A stretch of DNA of 36,065 nucleotides from Clostridium tepidiprofundi DSM 19306 (GCF_001594005.1 NZ_LTBA01000003.1:89537-125601); one strand, 5' to 3'; positions 25,339 to 33,354 are shown, counted from the stretch's first letter. Notes: a model not told the origin generated them from the letters alone. Program-made: numbers and translations.

Positions 25339-26814
25339 TTAAAATATCCTTCTAAAAATACCTTTTCTTTTATTTTCAAAATAATCATGTTCACTTTCAA
25401 TTTTCTTTTTTAGCATTTCTATTTCGTTTTCTCTGTACTCTTTTTCCTTTAATAGTTCACTTTTCAATATTTCGTTTTCTTCCTCTAATTTACTGATTTT
25501 ATTATTCAATTCATTTTTATATGATTCATAATCAAAGAAATCATCTATTCCTACGATTTTGCTTCCTAATGAAAGTTTAACTTTCTTTTCTAGTAATATC
25601 TGTAATTTATTACTCAGTTCATCAATGAAACTCTTATCATCCTGAATATTTGTACTTATCTTATGCAACTCATTTTCAATATCGTCCCTCAATTTACTAA
25701 CTTTTAAAAGTTCGCTATGCAATTTTTCAACATCAACATTATCAATGTTATAATGTTGATTTTCATTCTTACAAAAAACATTTTTATCCCTCAAATTTAG
25801 TGTATTATCAACGCTATAATGTTGATTTTCGTGCTCTGCATTATCATCAAAATCATATATATCACTTGGCAAAAATAGTTTATCCGGAGGATATATTCCA
25901 TATATCTTATTACCCCCTATGTTATGCTCACACGAAACAATAAAATTATATATAATCAAGCCATCAGTATTTGACATGATTCTAGGTATTATATTTTTAT
26001 CAGCAGTATTCGATATCATAAGATTACCGTTTTCTGTCCAAAACAAATAAACTTCATTGTTTTCAATTATAGCAGTAGTATTATCTATATTGTATTCACT
26101 TATATATTCCATTTTAGATATTACATTAAAGTATTCATTTAGCTGCACATTAATCAATTCATACTTACCTAAAAAATTATTTACAATAAGCAAATTAAAA
26201 ATATTTTTATTAGAAGTTATACTGTATTCCCTGATATTTTTATTAATATCTATAACCTTTTCTGCCTCACCCCATTTGCCACCCATATAGTGCTTTGAAT
26301 AAATATTATTTTCGTCATTATAAAAAACATATACATATTTTTCATCAAATAATTCTACATCATAATAATTGTTACAGTAACTTTCCTTTTTAATAGAGCA
26401 CACTGGATATTTTTTAACATTTTTTCTATCCCATACATAATTCATCAATATAAATTCATTATTTGCTTTTGCATTAGGAATAAGACAAAAAATATGAACC
26501 ACATTATCAACAATTACCAATTTGATTTCTTTCATTATATAATTACTATTTTTAGAATCATAAATTGTATTAATAGTTAATTTCTTATCTCTTATGATAC
26601 AGTATTTTAATTTATCATCACATATGTATATCACATGAATATCATTATTGCAATCAATATCTACGTAAAATTCTATTACATTTCTATCAATAAATTTGTT
26701 ATCAATCCACCTTCCATCTTTTCTTATAGAAAATATAAGATTATGTTCATTATCCACATAAAAATTCCAAATATTATTGCTATTATCTTTTAACAACCAA
26801 TTATTATTTTTCAT
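25339..26814 (-). CDS. Beta-propeller/coiled-coil protein, paralogue of 22082-23473 (491 aa)
   Basis: Starts NNNWLLKDNSNNIWNFYVDN with repeated beta units NNDIHVIYICDDKLKYCII, VVHIFCLIPNAKANNEF, EKYVYVFYNDENNIYSKHY and NEVYLFWTENGNLMISNTA, i.e. a propeller of about 300 residues. A linker with a duplicated ENQHY(S/N)(V/I)DN motif follows. A long C-terminal coiled coil (about 360-480) carries KISKLEEENEILKSELLKEK and ends KRKGIFRRIF. No export signal. AAAGGTGATGAGGG precedes the ATG. Same layout as its paralogue across the DNRLRE gene. Function not recognised. Confidence 0.9.
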   Translation of the reverse strand: MKNNNWLLKDNSNNIWNFYVDNEHNLIFSIRKDGRWIDNKFIDRNVIEFYVDIDCNNDIHVIYICDDKLKYCIIRDKKLTINTIYDSKNSNYIMKEIKLVIVDNVVHIFCLIPNAKANNEFILMNYVWDRKNVKKYPVCSIKKESYCNNYYDVELFDEKYVYVFYNDENNIYSKHYMGGKWGEAEKVIDINKNIREYSITSNKNIFNLLIVNNFLGKYELINVQLNEYFNVISKMEYISEYNIDNTTAIIENNEVYLFWTENGNLMISNTADKNIIPRIMSNTDGLIIYNFIVSCEHNIGGNKIYGIYPPDKLFLPSDIYDFDDNAEHENQHYSVDNTLNLRDKNVFCKNENQHYNIDNVDVEKLHSELLKVSKLRDDIENELHKISTNIQDDKSFIDELSNKLQILLEKKVKLSLGSKIVGIDDFFDYESYKNELNNKISKLEEENEILKSELLKEKEYRENEIEMLKKKIESEHDYFENKRKGIFRRIF

Positions 26815-26879
26815 TCCCTCATCACCTTTAAAATATACTCCTTATAAAATTATATTTTAATAATTACACTAATATTCTC

Positions 26880-26906
26880 ACAATTTCCTTTCAATTTCAT
26901 AATATA
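26880..26906 (+). promoter_or_regulatory. Candidate sigma-K-type promoter of the Cys-rich protein gene
   Basis: AC at 26880-26881, 16 bases, CATAATATA at 26898-26906, matching the AC ... CATANNNTA pattern of mother-cell sigma-K promoters. It lies about 85 bases before the ATG. Such short AT-rich matches arise by chance, so confidence is limited. Confidence 0.4.
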
Positions 26907-26990
26907 TATTGTAAACAAAATTATGTTAATACACTAAAACGCAGCAATATTTAATGTGTAAAAAACATCATTTAATAAGGAGGTATATAT

Positions 26991-27797
26991 ATGGCTATAT
27001 GGCCTACACGCCCATATAAACTTAAAGAAGGCGAAGAATTTGAACCATTTGATGAGGTTGTCGCTATTGAAACTCCAGTTGTGTATGATCAATGCAGAGT
27101 AAATAAATGTTTATACCATCCAGATTTTCCAGCACCACCCGAAGGTTCTGATGGAGAACCAGATCCTCAATTAATAGCTTACTTTGGAGATTATGGTACT
27201 CCAATAACTGGAGGAACATTTGAATTACTCGGAATAAGAGATAAGCAACTTAAGATATTAAGCATGTCAACAGAAGATGCTAGTTGCCCTCACAAAGATT
27301 ATCCTAAAAATGTTACAGTAGAATACAAAATAACATTTTGGGCAGACGTAAAAACTTCTGAAACTGATTATCCAATAAGAAGTGTAAAATTTGAACTTAT
27401 AAGAACAGACAGCGCATTACTTAATTGTCCTGATCACAATTCAGAAATATCAGCAATATCATGCAGTCAAGAAGGTAACTCATGCCTTGATGAACTCAAA
27501 ATCAAGCTTGTTATGCTCTTAGAAAAAAGAGCTGTAAGATTTAAAAAGGTTGAAAGAACAGATGCTCAAGGAAGTACTTTTGAAGATTACGCTGTTGAAA
27601 TGGCAATTTGCTATGCATTATTGTTTAAATCTGAACTTACTGTACAACTTTTAGTTCCATCATATAATTTCTATGAAGAAGCTAATATTTGTACTCAACC
27701 TTGCACAACTTGCCCTTGCGAGGACTATACTCCTCTTGGAAATGATTTCTATCCAGATATCGACTTTGACGCATTCACACCTCAACCTCCAGTATAA
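26991..27797 (+). CDS. Cysteine-rich protein, probable spore coat/exosporium component (268 aa)
   Basis: Begins AIWPTRPYKLKEGEEF and contains VYDQCRVNKC, several isolated Cys, and a C-terminal cluster CTQPCTTCPCEDYTP before an acidic Pro/Phe tail. About a dozen Cys, no signal peptide, no TM. The VYDxCRxxxC pattern recalls clostridial spore-surface proteins, but I cannot name the family. AGGAGGT precedes the ATG by 6 bases, predicting strong expression. Composition is much less AT-rich than the propeller genes beside it. The sigma-K-like promoter and a strong terminator support a monocistronic sporulation gene; the spore role is inference. Confidence 0.9.
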   Translation: MAIWPTRPYKLKEGEEFEPFDEVVAIETPVVYDQCRVNKCLYHPDFPAPPEGSDGEPDPQLIAYFGDYGTPITGGTFELLGIRDKQLKILSMSTEDASCPHKDYPKNVTVEYKITFWADVKTSETDYPIRSVKFELIRTDSALLNCPDHNSEISAISCSQEGNSCLDELKIKLVMLLEKRAVRFKKVERTDAQGSTFEDYAVEMAICYALLFKSELTVQLLVPSYNFYEEANICTQPCTTCPCEDYTPLGNDFYPDIDFDAFTPQPPV

Positions 27798-27802
27798 TAC
27801 TT

Positions 27803-27831
27803 ATACCCTAGAGAATATTTCTCTGGGGTAT
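27803..27831 (+). terminator. Terminator of the Cys-rich protein gene
   Basis: ATACCCTAGAGAA, short loop, TTCTCTGGGGTAT, followed after a few bases by T-rich sequence (CGTTTTTTTAG). Confidence 0.85.
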
Positions 27832-27998
27832 ATTCACTTATATTCGTTTTTTTAGCATGGTGGAGTAATAACTTACTTACGATATCCTGCAACAACAGTT
27901 TTCTACATTAAGCAATATTCAATATTATAACAGAATGATTTACATATCTTGAATTTCAAAAGAGATACCTTGCATTTCCATGTTCAATATTAACAAAA

Positions 27999-29192
27999 TC
28001 ACTTACCTTTATTCTTTATTAGCAGAATAAATATTAATGCTACAAAATAAAATACAGCACTATATATAAACAATACCTTATAACTTATTAAATCCATAAA
28101 CAAACCAACTAATGGTGGTGATACTATTGCTGCAACTGAAGAAAAGAAATAATAAAAGCCTGTATAAGTACCTATATTACCGTCAGGAGCCATATCTGCT
28201 ATGAATGGATAAGAATTTATATTTACAGCAGACCAAAACATTCCTCCTACAATGAATAACATTCTTATCGTTGTTATAGATTTTGTAAGTGACAACAAAA
28301 TAAATACTAGTACCATGCCCGTAATTCCTATTAATATAGTTTTTCTCTTTCCTAGCTTTGTTCCTAGAATACCTGCTGGAATAGCAAAGAGCAAGAAAGC
28401 TACAGAAAAGAATGTTAATGTCATAGCAGCAGTCCCCTCAGATACTCCAATATAACTCTTGGCATATAACGTAAAAATAGATTGAACTCCTTGATAAGCT
28501 ATGAACCAACTGCATATGGCAAGCAAAAGCAAAAAAGCATCTCTATTTTTAAATAATAATCCTATATCTTCAATTAAATTTAGTTTTTTACCATCATTGA
28601 TTGCTTCATAATCAATAACATCATTTTTTTCTTTTATGAATACAAACAATACTATAAGCGATAATACCATAAGCACAGCTGCCATATAAAATGGATACTT
28701 GTTATTTTTACTCCATAAAATAGCTCCTACCAGCGTTGCAGCAACTGCACCTATTCCTCCCATGAAATTAATAATACTGTTTGCCATACTCCTATCTTTT
28801 TTAGGTGTAATATCAGGCATAAGTGAAATTACAGGTGCTCTAAAAATACTCATAGATAAATTCATAAAAAGTAGGAAAATAATCAATGTGGCTAATCCAC
28901 TATAATTCGGCATTAATATAATAAATATTGTTGCAAGTGGCATACCAATCAATACAAATGGCATTCTTCTACCAAACTTAGTATTTATTCTATCACTCCA
29001 ATTTCCAATTGCTGGCTGCATGATTAGTGCAAAGTAATTATCAAATGTCATAATAAATCCAATTAATGCCGCACTTGTTATAAATCTTTTTAACAATAAT
29101 GGAACAAAAGCATTGTATACAGTCCAAGTTAAGCTAATTGCAAAAAATCCAAATCCCAATAAAAAAGTTTTTATATAATTAGTTTTTTTCAC
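27999..29192 (-). CDS. MFS transporter (GPH/SLC45-like)
   Basis: 397 aa with twelve predicted TMs. The motif QPAIGNWSDRINTKFGRRMP is the family A-loop of sugar- and cation-coupled MFS/GPH permeases, and the half-repeat ILGTKLGKRKTILIGI follows the central loop. The GTG start at 29192 has GGGGG upstream and lies 2 bases after the stop of the glycerophosphodiesterase gene, so the two are translationally coupled. The substrate may be a glycerophospho-compound or sugar linked to that enzyme (inference). Confidence 0.93.
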   Translation of the reverse strand: MKKTNYIKTFLLGFGFFAISLTWTVYNAFVPLLLKRFITSAALIGFIMTFDNYFALIMQPAIGNWSDRINTKFGRRMPFVLIGMPLATIFIILMPNYSGLATLIIFLLFMNLSMSIFRAPVISLMPDITPKKDRSMANSIINFMGGIGAVAATLVGAILWSKNNKYPFYMAAVLMVLSLIVLFVFIKEKNDVIDYEAINDGKKLNLIEDIGLLFKNRDAFLLLLAICSWFIAYQGVQSIFTLYAKSYIGVSEGTAAMTLTFFSVAFLLFAIPAGILGTKLGKRKTILIGITGMVLVFILLSLTKSITTIRMLFIVGGMFWSAVNINSYPFIADMAPDGNIGTYTGFYYFFSSVAAIVSPPLVGLFMDLISYKVLFIYSAVFYFVALIFILLIKNKGK

Positions 29193-29194
29193 TA

Positions 29195-29917
29195 TTATAC
29201 CCCCAACAATTTATATAATTTTTCTGGATAATTGGTAATGATACCATCAATACCTGAATCAATAAACATTTCCATATATTTTTCATCATTAACAGTAAAT
29301 GTATTAATTAATATACCTTCACTTTTAATACCTCTAATTATTTCCTCATTTAATGAATAGAAATAAGGATGAAGAGCTTCTGCTCCAACAAATTTAGCAT
29401 AATGCTCAGGTCTATATAATCCTGACATATATAAAAGTCCTATTTTAATATTTTTATCTATTTCTTTGCACTTAACCATAGAATAATGATTAAAACTTGA
29501 TAATATCGTCCTATCTGCCATATCATACTTATAAATTGTTTCTATAACTTTCTTTTCAATATAAGGGTACTGAATTATATTACTTTTTAGTTCCAAATTT
29601 AAAAATAAGTTATTTCCTTTCATGAAAATCAATAATTCCTCAAAAGATGGAATTCTTTGATTCTGAAATTCATCTGATAACCATGAACCTGCATCAAGTT
29701 TTCTAATATCATTGTACGTATAATCTTTGACAAATCCTATTCTATCTGTAGTTCTATCTACTCTTTCATCATGTATCAAAACCAATACACCATCACTTGT
29801 CATCTGTACATCAGTTTCGATTCCTGAAGCTCCAAGCTCAAAAGCTTTTTCAAATGATAACATTGTATTCTCTGGATAAGTTCCACTTGCACCTCTATGT
29901 GCATAATTTATAATCAT
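29195..29917 (-). CDS. Glycerophosphodiester phosphodiesterase
   Basis: 240 aa GDPD TIM barrel: HRGASGTYPENT, the metal ligands E and D in GIETDVQMTSDG, catalytic VLIHDERVDRTTD, and later LELK, TFTVND and DGIITNYPEKL. It hydrolyses deacylated phospholipid head groups to sn-glycerol-3-phosphate plus an alcohol. No signal peptide, so cytoplasmic. Start at ATG 29917 with AGGAGGG 8 bases upstream; the 16 codons open further upstream are ignored. First gene of a two-gene operon with the MFS transporter. Confidence 0.96.
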   Translation of the reverse strand: MIINYAHRGASGTYPENTMLSFEKAFELGASGIETDVQMTSDGVLVLIHDERVDRTTDRIGFVKDYTYNDIRKLDAGSWLSDEFQNQRIPSFEELLIFMKGNNLFLNLELKSNIIQYPYIEKKVIETIYKYDMADRTILSSFNHYSMVKCKEIDKNIKIGLLYMSGLYRPEHYAKFVGAEALHPYFYSLNEEIIRGIKSEGILINTFTVNDEKYMEMFIDSGIDGIITNYPEKLYKLLGV

Positions 29918-29995
29918 AATAATTTCCCTCCTATTTGTTTTATAAGACTTATACTTTTTTAACACTCCTGCTCTTTAATCAAGTAAATATAGGTT

Positions 29996-30156
29996 AGGCA
30001 TTTTCAAAAAAATAACTAGTCAGTATGCTAGTCTATTTTGCGAACTACTTCATCGTTGGAACCCGTTGATAGAACCTACTATCAGCGGAACCCAACTCTT
30101 CGTATTTCACAAAATATACGTCGTATCTTTGACTTGTTATTTTCTTTCAAATACCT
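29996..30156. mobile_element. AGGCAT-family palindromic element, full 161-bp copy
   Basis: Ends AGGCATTTTCAAAAAAATAA and TGTTATTTTCTTTCAAATAC plus CT. Nearly identical along 161 bp to the copy at 31194-31354, in the same orientation. Internal imperfect palindromes are GGAACCCGTTGATAG / CTATCAGCGGAACCC. No coding capacity. It fills part of the 480-bp gap upstream of the glycerophosphodiesterase gene. Confidence 0.85.
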
Positions 30157-30296
30157 TATTATACTTGTATACTAACTATTTTATCATAAAATTGTATTAC
30201 TTGAAATAATTTGGAATGTGTAAATTTCAATTTCATTATAAACACATTTTATGGTAGAATTGACTATGTTGTTATAAAATTATTGTGGAGGGTTTT

Positions 30297-30350
30297 ATGT
30301 GTATACCAATTTCTGATATAAAAAAATATAGTGAAATAAGAAATTTCTAA
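30297..30350 (+). pseudogene. 17-codon ORF resembling the start of a Phd/YefM-type antitoxin
   Basis: ATGTGTATACCAATTTC... encodes MCIPISDIKKYSEIRNF and then stops. GTGGAGGG lies 4 bases upstream. The PISDLRNY-like motif is typical of the N-terminus of Phd/YefM antitoxins, but no continuation is visible in any frame. It is probably a truncated remnant; a functional leader peptide cannot be excluded. Confidence 0.45.
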
Positions 30351-30370
30351 TTTTATAGAAATGCTAAAAA

Positions 30371-30396
30371 AAATGCCTTAGCTTCTAAGGCATTTT
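30371..30396 (-). terminator. Terminator of the MTAP-family phosphorylase gene
   Basis: AAATGCCTTAG, CTT, CTAAGGCATTT; on the minus strand it is followed by a run of about eight T. Lies just after the stop at 30399. Confidence 0.9.
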
Positions 30397-30398
30397 CT

Positions 30399-31172
30399 CT
30401 ATAATCTCATAGTTGATTTACTACATCTGCAATGTTCTTGATCAATTTTTTCTTTAAAAACATTTAAAAATACATTCATGACTTTTTCTTTATTATCACC
30501 TACTGCATTTTGAATATCGTGAAGCACCATAGCATTTTCTTCTATACCTGTGCATAGATTAGTTACAATACCAACCGCAGCATAGCACATCCCCATTTCC
30601 TTTGCTAGTACTACCTCTGGTACATTTGTCATTCCAACAACATCTCCACCAATCATACTATAAAATTTTATTTCAGCAGCACTTTCAAATCTTGGACCTT
30701 CTGTACAAACATATACTCCATCACCTTTAATATTTAAACCTACTTTTTGTGCCTCTTCATAAAATCTTTTTCTTAAATTGATGCAGTATGGATCACTCAT
30801 ATCAGTATGTACCACACCTGACTTCCCACCTTCATAAAATGTTGTAACTCTAGACTTTGTAAAATCAAGAAAGTCTTTTATCACTACAACATCTCCAACA
30901 TTGAATCGCGGATTACATGAACCAACTGCTGCAGTCGCATAAATATATTTAACTCCTAGCTTTTCTAATGCTTTTATATTAGCTCTATAATTTATCAAAT
31001 GCGGAGGTACTGAATGTTCTTTTCCATGTCTAGCTAAAAAAACTATTTCTTCTCCATTGATTTTTACAATATCCACATATGCCTTACCATATTCTGTATC
31101 AATTTCTTTGCCCATCACATTTTCCGCAATATCATATACACCAGTTCCCCCAATAATCGCCTTTAAAAACAT
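30399..31172 (-). CDS. MTAP/PNP-family nucleoside phosphorylase (mtnP-like)
   Basis: 257 aa. The phosphate-binding IIGGTGVYD, RHGKEHSVPPHLINYRANI, base and sugar residues in CTEGPRFES, and MTNVPEVVLAKE are diagnostic of the methylthioadenosine phosphorylase/PNP-2 family. These enzymes cleave 5'-methylthioadenosine, methylthioinosine or purine nucleosides with phosphate. The purine-loop TNLCTG differs from the TDYD of true MTA phosphorylases, so a 6-oxopurine or methylthioinosine substrate is possible. ATG 31172 follows AGAGGGA; the 11 codons open upstream lie partly in a MITE. The gene sits between two nearly identical palindromic elements. Confidence 0.93.
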   Translation of the reverse strand: MFLKAIIGGTGVYDIAENVMGKEIDTEYGKAYVDIVKINGEEIVFLARHGKEHSVPPHLINYRANIKALEKLGVKYIYATAAVGSCNPRFNVGDVVVIKDFLDFTKSRVTTFYEGGKSGVVHTDMSDPYCINLRKRFYEEAQKVGLNIKGDGVYVCTEGPRFESAAEIKFYSMIGGDVVGMTNVPEVVLAKEMGMCYAAVGIVTNLCTGIEENAMVLHDIQNAVGDNKEKVMNVFLNVFKEKIDQEHCRCSKSTMRL

Positions 31173-31193
31173 GCTATCCCTCTTCTCTGTATA

Positions 31194-31354
31194 AGGCATT
31201 TTCAAAAAAATAACTAGTCAGTATGCTAGTCTATTTTGCGAACTACTTCATCGTCGGAACCCGTTGATAGGACCTACTATCAGCGGAACCCAACTCTTTG
31301 TATTTCACAAAATATACGTCGCATCTTTGACTTGTTATTTTCTTTCAAATGCCT
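31194..31354. mobile_element. AGGCAT-family palindromic element, full 161-bp copy
   Basis: AGGCATTTTCAAAAAAATAA ... GTTATTTTCTTTCAAATGCC plus T. Differs from the copy at 29996-30156 at only a handful of bases. It begins about 20 bases upstream of the phosphorylase start, so it constitutes or displaces that gene's promoter region. The remainder of the gap to 31541 contains only a weak partial match (31394-31420). Confidence 0.85.
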
Positions 31355-31541
31355 AACTCAATTCATTTAATTTAATCACTCAAATACTTTATGAGATATT
31401 TGAAAAAAATAACTACACTATAAATTATAATACATAAATTGCATTTGAAAAAGATGTGATTTAACAATTTCTTTAGATACTTTATTATCTTATCACTTAA
31501 AGATTCTAAAAAACAACTTTAAATTTGTTTTTATTTGTGCA

Positions 31542-31931
31542 GTGTCTTCTATTATAATATTTAGTGTCATTCAGTTTTATTTTTTGTATACTAGCCTTAA
31601 TACTATTATGACTCTTAAAAATATAATCGACATTAATTTAATAACAAATATAATTGTTGGAATTATTTTAATTATCATTGGAAATTATTTACCTAAATGT
31701 AAGCGTAATTCTATAATTGGAGTTCGAAATAAGTGGAGCTTAAAAAATGATTTATTATGGTCTAAATCTAATAGATTTGGTGGAGTTTGTTTCATTATTT
31801 CTGGGTTGATTATTATTATTCAATCGTTTCTTATAAAAGGCATATTGTCTACTGTAGTAATGCTAAGTATCTTAATATTATCTGGGATAGTTTCTTGTGT
31901 ATATTCATATAAAATTTATAAAGAAAATTAA
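31542..31931 (+). pseudogene. SdpI-family immunity protein, N-terminally truncated
   Basis: 129 codons from a GTG without a ribosome binding site. The C-terminal SdpI domain is clear: VGIILIIIGNYLPKCKRNSI, GVRNKWSLKNDLLWSKSNRF, then two more TMs. SdpI protects against the SdpC toxin in Bacillus. Family members usually have an extra N-terminal TM/DUF1648 part, absent here. The frame stays open without a start codon back to 31449, where a stop intervenes. It is probably a decayed gene, perhaps truncated by repeat insertion. A short form made from a weak start is possible. Confidence 0.65.
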
Positions 31932-32061
31932 ACTCCTCCTTCTTTTAATGCTAAAGTGGGTAATTATAAATAAAATTGGTTCTATCTTAAAACAACCAAA
32001 TTTTTGTAAAGAAAAAGGTTTTTCATTCATTATGACGAATAAGGAATACGATTAAGGAGGC

Positions 32062-32090
32062 TAGATAGTGTAAATATTTTACACTATCTA
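32062..32090 (+). promoter_or_regulatory. Perfect 13-bp stem-loop just upstream of the RBS of the reductase gene
   Basis: TAGATAGTGTAAA, loop TAT, TTTACACTATCTA. It is followed by TGTAGGGAGG, the ribosome binding site for the ATG at 32111. No T-run. The gap 31932-32061 contains only a 35-codon ATG frame with no ribosome binding site, probably spurious. Confidence 0.65.
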
Positions 32091-32110
32091 TGTAGGGAGG
32101 AAAATAAAAT

Positions 32111-32926
32111 ATGAAAGTTTTAATTTTAGGAGCAAGTGGATTTTTAGGAAGTAAAGTTTTTTATAGAATGAAATCCGAATCTGATTTTAATGTATTAGGA
32201 ACTTGTTTTCAGTCAAATAATAGTGATGATTTTATAAAACTTGATGTAACTATTGATGAGAAAATTAAATCTATACTATTTGAATTTAAACCAGATATTA
32301 TTTTATGGAGTCTAATGAGTAGAGAAAATGAAAAAGATTTAATTGATAGAGGCTTGAATAATATCTTAAAATATTTATCACCCAAACAGAAGCTAATTTT
32401 CATATCAACTAATGCTGTTTTTCGCGGAAATCTTAGCAAAGGTTACTATAGCGAAGATGACGAACCTAAATATAAAAATACTAGTGAACCATTAGATTTA
32501 TATGCAAATGCAAAAATATATGGAGAGAAGTTAGTTCAGCAGCATTATAATTCGATTATTATTAGACCAGGTGCTATTTATGGACAAGATATAAGTGGAA
32601 AGTGGGATAAAAGGATATCTGAACTGATTAAAAAGAATGAACATCAAGAAGAAATTGTAAGAACAAAAAATTTATATAATACTTTTGTAAAAGTAGATGA
32701 GTTAGCAACTGCAATAATAAAATTGATTAAACTTGATTATAAAGGAATTATTCATCTAGGTCCTGAGAAAAAAGAAAGTTATTATGATTATTATAGAAAA
32801 ATAGCTTATAAACTAAATTTAAATAGCAGTTTAATTAAAAGTAACGTAATTAGTGAGGCTCTAGATTTATCACTAAATACATCGAAATGTGTAGGGTTAC
32901 TAGGAAAGATATTTAGTAATATATAG
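32111..32926 (+). CDS. NAD(P)-dependent sugar reductase, RmlD-like (SDR family)
   Basis: 271 aa Rossmann-fold extended SDR: the N-terminal GASGFLGSKVF dinucleotide motif, KPDIILWSLMSRENEKD, and a substrate-domain region LIFISTNAVFRG followed by YANAKIYGEKLV (the SDR Tyr/Lys pair as YxxxK). RmlD-type enzymes reduce dTDP-4-keto sugars or related substrates. AGGGAGG lies 10 bases before the ATG. No other rhamnose genes adjoin it, so the pathway is uncertain. The stop codon is six bases from the mini-IS605 element that follows. Confidence 0.88.
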   Translation: MKVLILGASGFLGSKVFYRMKSESDFNVLGTCFQSNNSDDFIKLDVTIDEKIKSILFEFKPDIILWSLMSRENEKDLIDRGLNNILKYLSPKQKLIFISTNAVFRGNLSKGYYSEDDEPKYKNTSEPLDLYANAKIYGEKLVQQHYNSIIIRPGAIYGQDISGKWDKRISELIKKNEHQEEIVRTKNLYNTFVKVDELATAIIKLIKLDYKGIIHLGPEKKESYYDYYRKIAYKLNLNSSLIKSNVISEALDLSLNTSKCVGLLGKIFSNI

Positions 32927-32931
32927 ATGAT

Positions 32932-33110
32932 GTGAACTACTCGCCACTTACTTCGTTGAAGTGGGAGTTTCTTGGTCAATAGCACCAACGTGCCAAGTTT
33001 ACCCAAGCTCAAAAGGTCGCACCGACCTCGATATAATACCAGTTTTATTTCCTGGCAAGAAACCACCGTCTTAGACGATTGTAATAGTTCGGACTGCACC
33101 AACGTCAAGG
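32932..33110 (-). ncRNA. Orphan omega-RNA/reRNA-like scaffold
   Basis: The right-end block of the mini-element has several paired segments (CTTGG..CCAAG, GCACCAACGTGC, ACTCCCACTTC..GAAGTAAGTGGCGAGT). In TnpB systems the transcript of this end carries the flanking sequence as guide. Here the guide would be the minus strand past 32932, i.e. the 3' end of the reductase gene. Expression is unproven. Confidence 0.45.
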
Positions 33111-33312
33111 CTTGGTTTTCGCTCTTTTGGTGCAGGGCGTGTGCTTGAATATTTTACGTGGTAAAGCTTTTTCTTACCACAACCTTATATATTCAGTTTT
33201 ATAAGAACTTTTATATTTTCATTATATCAAGTGGAGTGCATTTTTTAAAGGGCATTGAACCCTTTCAAAAATGGTGTTATCCATCTCCCACTTATAGAAG
33301 ATGGGAGACTTC
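32932..33312 (-). mobile_element. Miniature IS200/IS605-like element retaining an omega-RNA-like right end, tnpB absent
   Basis: Read on the minus strand it starts with a left-end hairpin (33283-33309, TCTCCCATCTTCTATAAGTG..GGAGA). It then has a low-coding centre and ends with a structured block GAGCTTGGGTAAACTTGGCA, GTTGGTGCTATTGACCAAGA and an imperfect hairpin CTCCCACTTC / GAAGTAAGTGGCGAG at 32938-32968, then TAGTTCAC. This is what the end of an IS605-family element with reRNA/omega RNA looks like. No TnpA or TnpB frame survives in about 380 bp, so it is non-autonomous. Boundaries approximate. Confidence 0.65.
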
Positions 33313-33354
33313 CACATTCTGATATTAATTATCTATCAACTAATTATAAAAAAA

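Noticed and set aside
31948-32055. 35-codon ATG frame upstream of the reductase gene
   Set aside because: No ribosome binding site and no recognisable sequence; probably chance or debris.
32806-33108. 100-codon minus-strand ORF across the end of the reductase gene and the mini-IS605 element
   Set aside because: No ribosome binding site and no recognisable protein; it reads through an omega-RNA-like structured region and antisense to a real gene.
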